Source: Veillonellaceae bacterium UBA5809 | GTDB lineage: Bacteria > Bacillota > Negativicutes > Veillonellales > Dialisteraceae | Assembly: GCA_002417965.1 (NCBI GenBank) | Contig: DIDD01000006.1 | Coordinates: forward strand, 4,104-9,304 | Length of the DNA: 5,201 nucleotides | Direction of reading: 5' to 3' | Shown: positions 1-5,201 of the stretch, one piece after another | Layout of the letters: each line of letters starts with the position of its first letter | Position numbering within the stretch: position 1 is the stretch's first letter | Translations under genes and position numbers: made by a program | The notes under the pieces: model-generated | The model's input: only the letters and a program-made list of their open reading frames with translations | Database searches by the model: none | Told to the model about the DNA's origin: nothing

Positions 1-104
1 AACTGGGGATTGACAAACTGTCGGACAGGCTGCTTTCCGTCTGCATCAGCCGCGGAATCAACTGGATGATACAGAAAAAAGGACGGCAGCTGCTGAAACG
101 GTGA
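1..104 (+). CDS. C-terminal end of an unidentified upstream protein (partial)
   Basis: A reading frame open from the left edge (first full codon at position 3) ends at TGA 102-104 and encodes the last 33 residues of a protein. The tail is basic and helical in character: an LSDRLLS segment, then INWMIQKKG, ending RQLLKR. The other two frames stop early (TGA at 11-13 and at 67-69), and codon use resembles the genes that follow. It lies 38 bases before rmlA with no terminator between, so it is probably the preceding gene of the same operon. Basic tails like this are common in polysaccharide glycosyltransferases, but there is too little sequence to assign a family, so no function is claimed. Confidence 0.6.
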   Translation, partial: LGIDKLSDRLLSVCISRGINWMIQKKGRQLLKR

Positions 105-130
105 AATCTCCGGAATATGCTGGGATATAA

Positions 131-145
131 GGGGAGGATGTTTTG
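131..145 (+). promoter_or_regulatory. Ribosome binding site that fixes a TTG start for rmlA
   Basis: GGGGAGG at 131-137 is followed after five bases by TTG at 143-145. The rmlA frame has a stop (TAA 128-130) just upstream and no ATG before the conserved nucleotide-binding loop, so TTG is the only sensible start. An ATG at 138-140 touches the Shine-Dalgarno sequence directly and opens a different frame of only two codons (ATG TTT TGA, 138-146). Its TGA overlaps the TTG. Confidence 0.75.
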
Positions 146-1021
146 ATAACCAAAGGAATTATACTGGCCGGCGGATCGGGGACACGGCTCTATCCGCTGA
201 CCAATGTCATCAGCAAACAGCTGATGCCTGTTTATGACAAGCCGATGATTTACTACCCCCTGACGACACTCATGCTGAGCGGAATCCGGGACATTCTGGT
301 GATTACCACGCCGCGGGATCAGGAAAGCTTCCGGACTTTACTGGGGAACGGGAAACAGTGGGGACTCCATATCAGCTATGAAGTGCAGCCCAGCCCCGAC
401 GGACTGGCCCAGGCCTTTGTGCTGGGAGAATCCTTCATTGACGGAGACGGCTGCGCCCTGGTGCTGGGCGATAATATTTTTTACGGATATGATTTTTCCG
501 CTTCCGCCAGACGGGCCGTTTCACAGGAACAGGGCGCCACGGTGTTCGCCTACTATGTGAGAGATCCGGAACGGTACGGTATCGTGGAATTTGACCGGGA
601 ACGGAAAGCAGTCAGCCTGGAGGAAAAGCCGGAGCATCCGAAATCCAATTATGCAGTGACCGGTCTGTATTATTACGACGGAACCGTGGTGGACAAGGCC
701 AAAAGCCTGAAGCCTTCTGCCCGGGGAGAGCTGGAAATTACAGATTTGAACAGGCTGTATCTGCAGGAGGAAAGCCTGCGGGTGGAGACGCTGGGACGGG
801 GCTATGCCTGGCTGGATACGGGAACCCACGAGTCCCTGCTCCAGGCGGCCTCCTTTGTGGAGACACTGCAGGACCGGCAGGGACTGAAAATATCCTGCCC
901 GGAGGAAATAGCCTACCGTCTGGGATATATTGACAAAGAGCAGCTGTGCCGTCTGGCAGCGCCGCTCCTGAAGAATGAATACGGCCAGTATTTGATGAAA
1001 ATAGCCGGGGAGGACCGATAA
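143..1021 (+). CDS. rmlA: Glucose-1-phosphate thymidylyltransferase (dTDP-glucose pyrophosphorylase)
   Basis: RmlA (RfbA) is the cytoplasmic enzyme that joins alpha-D-glucose-1-phosphate and dTTP to give dTDP-glucose and pyrophosphate, the first step towards dTDP-L-rhamnose. The 292-residue product has the usual length of the family and all its landmarks. LAGGSGTRLYP (8-18) is the nucleotide-binding loop and is followed by SKQLMPVYDKPMIYYPL (24-40). QPSPDGLAQA (82-91) and LGDNIFYG (108-115) come next, with D110 the expected metal ligand. RYGIVEF (144-150), EEKP (160-163, K162), GELEITDLN (195-203) and AWLDTGTHESL (222-232, D225 the second metal ligand) complete the set. Translation starts at TTG 143. 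The gene sits 38 bases after the preceding one and 4 bases before rmlC, and the rmlC ribosome site lies within its last codons. GC content is high here (about two thirds in the line starting at 781). Feedback inhibition by dTDP-rhamnose is known for the family. Confidence 0.97.
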   Translation: MITKGIILAGGSGTRLYPLTNVISKQLMPVYDKPMIYYPLTTLMLSGIRDILVITTPRDQESFRTLLGNGKQWGLHISYEVQPSPDGLAQAFVLGESFIDGDGCALVLGDNIFYGYDFSASARRAVSQEQGATVFAYYVRDPERYGIVEFDRERKAVSLEEKPEHPKSNYAVTGLYYYDGTVVDKAKSLKPSARGELEITDLNRLYLQEESLRVETLGRGYAWLDTGTHESLLQAASFVETLQDRQGLKISCPEEIAYRLGYIDKEQLCRLAAPLLKNEYGQYLMKIAGEDR

Positions 1022-1025
1022 GACG

Positions 1026-1571
1026 ATGGAGATCATTCAGACAAAGCTGGAAGGCGTCTATGTGCTGATTCCGAAGGTTTTTGAAGACCGGAGGGGTTTC
1101 TTTATGGAAAGCTGGAGCCGGAAAACCATGGAAGAAGCCGGCCTTCATTATGATTTTGTACAGGATAATCATTCCCTCAGCACGGGGAAGGGAACGCTGC
1201 GGGGTATTCATTTTCAAAAAGGGGATAAATCCCAGGCCAAGCTGGTCCGCTGTGTGCGGGGCGCTGTGCTGGATGTGGCCGTAGATCTGCGGCATGACAG
1301 CCCTACCTACCGGCAGTGGGCGGGTGTAGAACTGAGTGAAGAGAATAAAAAACAGTTTCTCATTCCCCGCGGATTCGGCCATGGATTTGTAACACTGACG
1401 GATGAAGTGGAATTTCTCTATAAAGCGGACAATGTCTATGCGCCGGAGGCAGACGGAGGCATCCGCTGGAATGATCCCGATATCGGCGTGGAATGGAATA
1501 TCACCGATCCGATTTTGTCGGATAAGGATCAGAAAAATCCGTTTCTGAAAGAGATTGAGCCCGTTTTTTGA
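1026..1571 (+). CDS. rmlC: dTDP-4-dehydrorhamnose 3,5-epimerase
   Basis: RmlC epimerises C3 and C5 of dTDP-4-keto-6-deoxy-D-glucose to give dTDP-4-keto-L-rhamnose, the third pathway step. The 181-residue protein matches the typical length of this single-domain cupin. Seen in the sequence: FEDRRGFFMESW (19-30), the core LRGIHFQ (58-64) with catalytic base H62, K72 in AKLVR, VLDVAVDLR (81-89), IPRGFGHGF (113-121), and Y138 in the NVYAP stretch before the GGIRWNDP motif (144-151). LSDKDQ (164-169) supplies D168, which corresponds to the aspartate partner of the catalytic histidine. The ATG at 1026 is preceded by GGGGAGGA (1007-1014) inside the end of rmlA, with an 11-base spacing, which suggests coupled translation. 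All known active-site positions I can place are intact. The enzyme is a cytoplasmic dimer in the family. Confidence 0.97.
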   Translation: MEIIQTKLEGVYVLIPKVFEDRRGFFMESWSRKTMEEAGLHYDFVQDNHSLSTGKGTLRGIHFQKGDKSQAKLVRCVRGAVLDVAVDLRHDSPTYRQWAGVELSEENKKQFLIPRGFGHGFVTLTDEVEFLYKADNVYAPEADGGIRWNDPDIGVEWNITDPILSDKDQKNPFLKEIEPVF

Positions 1572-1592
1572 TGGGATAGAGGAGGCGTCAGT

Positions 1593-2435
1593 ATGAAAGA
1601 AAGCATCATGAAGGATACAGTTACTGTGGTGATTCCCTTTTATAATGACGGTTCCTGGGTTCGGGAAGCGGTTCATTCAGTGCGGTGCCAGACCTATCCG
1701 GAGGTTGAGATCATTCTGGTGGATGACGGCTCTGATGATCAGAAAAGCCGGGATATATTCCACAGTCTGCAGTTCGAAAATTTGAAAAAAATCAGTATTC
1801 CTCATCAGGGACCTTCTGCTGCAAGAAATGCAGGGATAAAGGCCGGTCATGGAGAGTGGATCCTGCCGCTGGATGCTGATGATATGATGGAACCGTCTTA
1901 CATTGAAAAGGCTGTTCAAATTATGAAAAACAATCCCCACGCAGGGATTGTTTACTGCATGGCTGATCAGTTTGGAAAAGCGGCGGGAGCTTGGAATTTG
2001 CCCCCTTTCAGTATGGGAACCATGCTTTTACATAACGTGATATTCATTACTGCGTTATTTCGGAGAGAGGATTGGATAAAGGCCGGGGGATTTGATGAAA
2101 CTTTCCAAGATGGAATAGAAGACTATGATTTTTGGTTGTCTTTACTGGAAATAGGGCGTGATGTATATCAAATTCCGGAGATTCTATTTCATTACAGAGT
2201 TAAAAAACGATCCAGAAATGCCGGATTTATGCAGAATCCGGTCAGATTTCGAGAATATTTTGCCCATATTCAGGAAAAACACAAAAGGTTATATCAGGAG
2301 CATGCAATGGAATTTACTCAGATGGCTCGGGAAGAATTAATTAATCAGCAATACCGGATTCTTTATCTGCAGGAACAAATGGAGCATAACGGCATATTGA
2401 GCAGACTGATTGCACGGCTGAAGAAAAATTTATAA
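1593..2435 (+). CDS. Family 2 glycosyltransferase, probably for surface polysaccharide
   Basis: This is a GT-A fold glycosyltransferase of family GT2. The N-terminal catalytic domain starts TVTVVIPFYNDG (9-20), then EIILVDDGSDD (39-49, nucleotide-binding aspartates), GPSAARNAGIKAGHGEW (73-89) and LPLDADD (91-97), the DxD-type metal site. The GGFDE (165-169) and IEDYDFWL (175-182) motifs carry the expected acceptor-side acidic residues. Residues 215-280 form a charged, probably helical tail. No membrane segment or signal peptide is apparent, so it likely acts at the inner face of the membrane. The start at ATG 1593 has GAGGAGG (1579-1585) seven bases upstream; a second ATG at 1608 is less well served. 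The gene lies between rmlC and rmlB, which suggests rhamnose transfer, but the sugar donor and acceptor cannot be read from sequence. From about 1980 on, the gene is clearly richer in AT than its neighbours (18 G/C in the 60 bases from 2161). Confidence 0.93.
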   Translation: MKESIMKDTVTVVIPFYNDGSWVREAVHSVRCQTYPEVEIILVDDGSDDQKSRDIFHSLQFENLKKISIPHQGPSAARNAGIKAGHGEWILPLDADDMMEPSYIEKAVQIMKNNPHAGIVYCMADQFGKAAGAWNLPPFSMGTMLLHNVIFITALFRREDWIKAGGFDETFQDGIEDYDFWLSLLEIGRDVYQIPEILFHYRVKKRSRNAGFMQNPVRFREYFAHIQEKHKRLYQEHAMEFTQMAREELINQQYRILYLQEQMEHNGILSRLIARLKKNL

Positions 2436-2453
2436 ATTGCCAGAGGAGAAGTT

Positions 2454-3464
2454 ATGAAAATGATTGTCACCGGCGGAGCCGGTTTTATCGGAAGTAATTT
2501 TATTTATTACGAGCTGGAACACGGAGATGATCAGATCCTGTGTCTGGATAAGCTGACCTATGCGGGAGATCTGGAAACACTGGAGAAAGCGGAAAAAGAT
2601 CCCAGGTTCTCTTTTATCAGGGGAGATATTGCGGACAGGAAATTCGTCTATGACCTTTTTGAAAAAGAGAAACCGGACGTGGTGGTCAACTTTGCCGCGG
2701 AAAGCCATGTGGACCGGTCCATTGTCCATCCCGATGTATTTCTGAATACCAATATTCTGGGGACGGGGGTTCTTCTGGACGCGTGCCGGATCTACGGCAT
2801 TCACCGATTTCATCAGGTTTCTACGGATGAAGTATACGGAGATCTTCCATTGGAACGGAAGGATTTGTTCTTTACGGAAAATACGCTCCTCCATGCTTCC
2901 AGTCCCTACTCCTCATCCAAGGCTTCGGCGGATCTTCTGGTGCAGGCCTGGCACAGGACCTATGGCCTTCCGGTAACCATTTCCCGCTGCTCCAACAACT
3001 ACGGCCCCTTTCAATTTCCAGAAAAACTCATCCCCCTGATGCTGATTCACGCTCTGGAAGACAAACCGCTGCCGGTGTACGGCGACGGGGCCAATGTGCG
3101 GGACTGGCTCTATGTGGAAGACCACTGCGCCGCCATTGACCGGATCATCCGGGACGGCAGGACGGGAGAGGTATACAATGTGGGAGGCCATCACGAAAAG
3201 GACAACCTGACGATAGTGAAAACCATCCTTCATGCACTGGACAAGCCGGAAAGTCTGATTTCCTTTGTGAAAGACAGGGCCGGCCATGACCGGCGGTATG
3301 CGATTGATCCGGCCAAAATGGAAAGAGAGCTGGGATGGCGTCCAGAAACGGATTTTAAAACGGGCATCGGAAAAACCATTGACTGGTATCTGTCCCATAA
3401 GACCTGGTGGGGGCATATTCTTTCAGGAGAATATGAGATGTATAACCACAGTCATGTACTGTAA
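2454..3464 (+). CDS. rmlB: dTDP-glucose 4,6-dehydratase
   Basis: RmlB converts dTDP-glucose to dTDP-4-keto-6-deoxy-D-glucose using tightly bound NAD+; it is the second pathway step. The 336-residue protein is an extended short-chain dehydrogenase of normal length. TGGAGFIGSNF (6-16) is the Rossmann dinucleotide loop and AAESHVDRS (81-89) is the family signature. STDEVYGDL (123-131) carries the catalytic triad-type T124, D125 and E126. Y152 and K156 form the YxxxK pair, and SRCSNNYGPFQFPEKLIP (177-194) and NVRDWLYVEDH (214-224) line the sugar-nucleotide site. DRAGHDRRYAID sits near residue 280. AGAGGAG (2442-2448) is five bases before the ATG, and the gene follows the glycosyltransferase by 18 bases. 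The last residues (MYNHSHVL) run past the usual end motif and are probably lineage-specific. It is the last gene before a terminator. Confidence 0.97.
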   Translation: MKMIVTGGAGFIGSNFIYYELEHGDDQILCLDKLTYAGDLETLEKAEKDPRFSFIRGDIADRKFVYDLFEKEKPDVVVNFAAESHVDRSIVHPDVFLNTNILGTGVLLDACRIYGIHRFHQVSTDEVYGDLPLERKDLFFTENTLLHASSPYSSSKASADLLVQAWHRTYGLPVTISRCSNNYGPFQFPEKLIPLMLIHALEDKPLPVYGDGANVRDWLYVEDHCAAIDRIIRDGRTGEVYNVGGHHEKDNLTIVKTILHALDKPESLISFVKDRAGHDRRYAIDPAKMERELGWRPETDFKTGIGKTIDWYLSHKTWWGHILSGEYEMYNHSHVL

Positions 3465-3479
3465 AAAAAATATCAAATA

Positions 3480-3570
3480 AAAAAAGCCCTGCAGCGGGGA
3501 TGCTTCTGAAGAGAACCTGAATCTGTCAGTACTCTTCAGAAACATCCCTCATACTGCACAGGGCTTTTTT
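3480..3570 (+). terminator. Long multi-tier hairpin terminator after rmlB
   Basis: A 12-base outer stem, AAAAAAGCCCTG (3480-3491) with CAGGGCTTTTTT (3559-3570), ends in a run of six T. Inside it are further matching arms: CAG/CTG (3492-3494 with 3554-3556), GGGATG/CATCCC (3497-3502 with 3543-3548), TTCTGAAGAG/CTCTTCAGAA (3504-3513 with 3532-3541) and CTGA/TCAG (3517-3520 with 3526-3529). Together this is about 35 paired bases in one imperfect stem. The A-run on the left arm would make it work on the other strand too, although no convergent gene is visible. It begins 15 bases after the rmlB stop. Confidence 0.85.
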
Positions 3571-3627
3571 CATAGATACATCTTTGATTCTGCAGAGAAA
3601 GCCGTATTCACTTCAATAAATAGAAAG

Positions 3628-3656
3628 AAGACAAAAGAATATTCATAGACTATAAT
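3628..3656 (+). promoter_or_regulatory. Candidate sigma-A-type promoter for rmlD
   Basis: A perfect TATAAT at 3651-3656 lies 17 bases downstream of AAGACA (3628-3633), which matches four of six bases of TTGACA. Initiation would fall near 3663, giving rmlD a leader of about 136 bases. Its place after the rmlB terminator and before rmlD fits an independent promoter. Only the -10 box is strong, so the -35 assignment is tentative. Confidence 0.55.
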
Positions 3657-3662
3657 TAAGAT

Positions 3663-3798
3663 AAGACTGATTGGCAGATACCCTTCTGCTTTTACAGGCG
3701 GAGTATGGGAAACGGTCAGGGGAAAATACGGTCAGCATCGTAATCTGTCAGAAAGAATATCATGTTGGCATTGCGTTATAGAAGGGAGAAAAAGACTG
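3663..3798 (+). promoter_or_regulatory. Probable 5' leader of rmlD with a small hairpin
   Basis: No gene is supported between rmlB and rmlD; this part would be the rmlD leader if the promoter at 3628-3656 is real. It holds a small hairpin, GCAGA (3674-3678) with TCTGC (3685-3689), followed by TTTT (3690-3693). That resembles a weak attenuator but has only a five-base stem. Downstream is a direct repeat of ACGGTCAG (3712-3719, 3728-3735). The leader ends with a purine-rich ribosome site, AGGGAG (3783-3788), ten bases before the rmlD start. I do not recognise a known riboswitch class in it. Confidence 0.35.
3712..3735 (+). repeat. Short direct repeat ACGGTCAG x2
   Basis: ACGGTCAG occurs at 3712-3719 and again at 3728-3735, 16 bases apart start to start. 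Each copy is preceded by a GGGAAA stretch, so the repeated context is longer than the eight bases. A third partial match, GTCAG, follows at 3747-3751. It lies between the candidate promoter and rmlD. It could be a regulator or RNA-binding site, or chance. Confidence 0.5.
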
Positions 3799-4647
3799 AT
3801 GAAGATCTGGGTAACGGGAGCAACGGGACAACTGGGCCATGATGTACTGGAGGAACTGCAGCGCAGAGGGATTCCCTGTGTGGGGACGGGATCGGCCGGG
3901 GTGGATATCACCGACAAGGCGGCCGTGTGCCGTTTTATGGAACAGGAGAAGCCGGATGCGGTGATCCACTGCGCCGCCTATACAGCTGTGGACCGGGCCG
4001 AAGAGGAACCCGTGCTGTGCCGCCGGATCAACCGGGACGGGACGCAGTATATTGCGGATGCCTGCCGGGATGCCGATGCGGTCATGATGTACATCAGCAC
4101 TGACTATGTATTTCCCGGTACCGGCACCGTGTCCTACGACACCGGCAATGCTCCCGATCCGGTCAATATGTACGGAGAAACCAAATGGGAGGGAGAAAAA
4201 GCTGTGCAGCAGAGTCTGTCCCGCTTTTTCATCGTCCGCATTTCCTGGGTCTTTGGAAAAAACGGAAATAATTTTATTAAGACCATGCTGCGTCTGGGGA
4301 AGACAAAAAGAGAACTGAATGTAGTATCAGACCAGGTGGGGAGCCCTACCTATACGGCGGATATAGCTCCGCTTCTGGCAGATATGATCCAGACTGATAA
4401 GTACGGACTCTATCATGCCTGCAACGGAGGCACCTGCAGCTGGGCAGAGCTGGCGCGGGAGATTTTCCATGAGGCGGGGATGGAGACGGAGGTTCATCCC
4501 ATTTCCACAAATGAATATCCTACAAAAGCCAAACGGCCCCGTAATTCCCGGCTCAGCAGACGGTCGCTGGAGGAAGCGGAATTTGAGCTGCCTGAACCGT
4601 GGCAGGACGCTGTCAGAAAATATATTCATGGTGATCTGGGATTATAA
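3799..4647 (+). CDS. rmlD: dTDP-4-dehydrorhamnose reductase
   Basis: RmlD reduces dTDP-4-keto-L-rhamnose to dTDP-L-rhamnose with NAD(P)H, the last step of the pathway. The 282-residue product has the expected length. GATGQLG (7-13) is the Rossmann loop, and CAAYTAVDRAEEE (58-70) is the family signature. STDYVF (100-105) carries the catalytic threonine T101. Y125 and K129 in MYGETKWEGE form the YxxxK pair. VSDQVGSPTYTADIA (176-190) and RPRNSRLS (246-253) are typical of the C-terminal sugar-nucleotide region. The ATG at 3799 follows AGGGAG (3783-3788) with a ten-base gap, a weaker site than those of the upstream genes. Unlike the other rml genes it stands alone, 334 bases after rmlB, with a terminator before and after. 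This points to a separate transcript, which might let the last step be set independently. Confidence 0.96.
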   Translation: MKIWVTGATGQLGHDVLEELQRRGIPCVGTGSAGVDITDKAAVCRFMEQEKPDAVIHCAAYTAVDRAEEEPVLCRRINRDGTQYIADACRDADAVMMYISTDYVFPGTGTVSYDTGNAPDPVNMYGETKWEGEKAVQQSLSRFFIVRISWVFGKNGNNFIKTMLRLGKTKRELNVVSDQVGSPTYTADIAPLLADMIQTDKYGLYHACNGGTCSWAELAREIFHEAGMETEVHPISTNEYPTKAKRPRNSRLSRRSLEEAEFELPEPWQDAVRKYIHGDLGL

Positions 4648-4661
4648 AAATTATAAAAAGA

Positions 4662-4705
4662 AAAAACAGACAGGCCGGGAGACAGATCCCGGCCTGTCTG
4701 TTTTT
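4662..4705 (+). terminator. Strong intrinsic terminator after rmlD
   Basis: A perfect 19-base inverted repeat (4662-4680 with 4687-4705) encloses a six-base loop (GACAGA). The core stem is CAGACAGGCCGGGA / TCCCGGCCTGTCTG, with an A-run on the left and TTTTT on the right. It starts 14 bases after the rmlD stop. The symmetric A and T runs would also let it stop transcription arriving from the right. Confidence 0.95.
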
Positions 4706-4747
4706 GCCGGCTGCGTTCACAATAGGAGCGCGGCTGCCATGAAATGA

Positions 4748-4770
4748 GAAATCATAAAATCTTTGATTTC
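4748..4770. repeat. AT-rich inverted repeat GAAATCA-N9-TGATTTC
   Basis: Perfect seven-base arms at 4748-4754 and 4764-4770 with a nine-base spacer. It lies 11 bases before the GGATCAG palindrome. Because it is AT-rich, it is weak as an RNA hairpin and may be chance. Confidence 0.35.
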
Positions 4771-4997
4771 TATTACGATTAGGATCAGCATGTACTGATC
4801 CCATCAGCTTTACAGACAAAAATCTCAAAAACGCCAAAGCTGCCGACGAGGAGGAACGCCGCCATATAGAAGAAATAGAAAGAAACACAGACATGGTTTC
4901 TTCCATCATCAAAAGGTGCAGGAAACTGGAAATCGGCCAGCGTACACCGGCGAAGCAATGCAGTACAGTACGCCCCAATCGTCCGCTGCCCGTATAG
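4767..4997 (+). pseudogene. Possible gene remnant, charged helical fragment
   Basis: A + strand frame stays open from 4767 to TAG 4995-4997 with protein-like content: DPISFTDKNLKNAKAADEEE, then RRHIEEIERNTDM and SSIIKRCRKLEIG. This reads as a charged amphipathic helix or coiled coil. There is no start codon until ATG 4893, no ribosome site, and after about 4940 the frame looks less protein-like, while another frame then reads GEAMQYSTPQSSAARIETFK. This could be a decayed gene with a frameshift, or chance. I do not recognise a family. Confidence 0.2.
4782..4801. repeat. Inverted repeat GGATCAG-N6-CTGATCC
   Basis: Two perfect seven-base arms, GGATCAG (4782-4788) and CTGATCC (4795-4801), flank CATGTA. 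The 20-base size and symmetry suit a dimeric regulator site, but no T-run follows and no gene start is close, so its role is unknown. Confidence 0.5.
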
Positions 4998-5201
4998 AAA
5001 CCTTCAAGGCAACAATTAAGCTTTGATCCCCCTGTTCAACTCCTGCAGGTACGTAATGTAAAAATTCAAATAACTGCCGCCGGAAAGGACAGGTGTGAGT
5101 CGGCATAACCGGTGAATTTCCATATCGCATGGCAATGTCCCGCTTTTGAATGATGAATCTAATTGAAAATCGTGCTATAAAATACAATAAGTATATAAAG
5201 C

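Larger units (their letters stand above)
4706..5201. other. Gene-free right end (about 500 bases)
   Basis: No intact gene with a start, ribosome site and family motifs is visible on either strand. The stretch holds two small inverted repeats (4748-4770 and 4782-4801), a start-less open frame on the + strand (4767-4994) and an AT-rich end (from about 5160). The AT-rich end could lead into a promoter of a gene beyond the window. A minus-strand frame at 4909-5187 begins at a TTG without a ribosome site and resembles no family I know. Confidence 0.6.

Noticed and set aside
521..1036. Minus-strand frame of 171 codons opposite rmlA
   Set aside because: Shadow of rmlA with no ribosome site and no recognisable domain.
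738..1676. Long minus-strand open frame of 312 codons opposite rmlA and rmlC
   Set aside because: It mirrors two unmistakable conserved genes, has no family motifs, and arises from the codon bias of the + strand.
2430..3416. Minus-strand frames opposite rmlB (2430-2894 and 2913-3416)
   Set aside because: Both lie wholly within or against rmlB and look like antisense shadows.
3480..3570. The hairpin after rmlB as a transposed miniature element
   Set aside because: No target-site duplication is visible at its edges, and its position and T-run are explained by termination.
4415..4747. Plus-strand frame running from inside rmlD through the terminator
   Set aside because: It overlaps rmlD in another frame and crosses the strong hairpin at 4662-4705; no motif supports it.
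4909..5187. Minus-strand frame of 92 codons at the right end
   Set aside because: The TTG start has no ribosome site, the sequence resembles no family I know, and it overlaps a more protein-like + strand frame.
5163..5197. Promoter-like TTGAAA with TATAAA/TATATA boxes at the right edge
   Set aside because: Spacings from TTGAAA to the possible -10 boxes (7, 14 or 23 bases) do not fit a standard promoter, and no downstream gene is visible.
1..5201. CRISPR array, tRNA, rRNA or insertion sequence
   Set aside because: No regularly spaced repeats, no RNA gene signatures and no intact transposase were seen.

Overview
The window carries a complete set of the four dTDP-L-rhamnose biosynthesis genes on the + strand, with one family 2 glycosyltransferase gene wedged among them. 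The order is: tail of an unidentified upstream gene (1-104), rmlA (143-1021), rmlC (1026-1571), a GT2 glycosyltransferase (1593-2435), rmlB (2454-3464), a long hairpin terminator (3480-3570), a 334-base gene-free gap with a candidate promoter, rmlD (3799-4647), a very strong terminator (4662-4705), and about 500 bases with no convincing gene. 

The organism looks like a mid-GC Firmicute, probably a clostridial gut-type lineage such as Lachnospiraceae. The basis is strong purine-rich GGAGG-type ribosome sites, a TTG start, simple hairpin-plus-T-run terminators, a sigma-A-like promoter and the style of the Rml proteins. This is inference; nothing in the window fixes the species. 

RmlA makes dTDP-glucose from glucose-1-phosphate and dTTP, RmlB dehydrates it to the 4-keto-6-deoxy sugar, RmlC epimerises C3 and C5, and RmlD reduces the product to dTDP-L-rhamnose. 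The glycosyltransferase probably uses this or another activated sugar to build a surface polysaccharide. The first four genes are tightly spaced (4, 21 and 18 bases apart) and read as one transcript that also includes the upstream gene. rmlD is cut off from them by a terminator and appears to have its own promoter and a leader of about 136 bases. 

The pathway itself is well known. The points that deserve a second look are the detached rmlD with its structured leader and repeats, the multi-tier hairpin after rmlB, the low-GC 3' half of the glycosyltransferase gene, the TTG start of rmlA overlapping a two-codon ATG frame, and small palindromes with a possible gene remnant at the right end. I found no evidence of an undescribed system.
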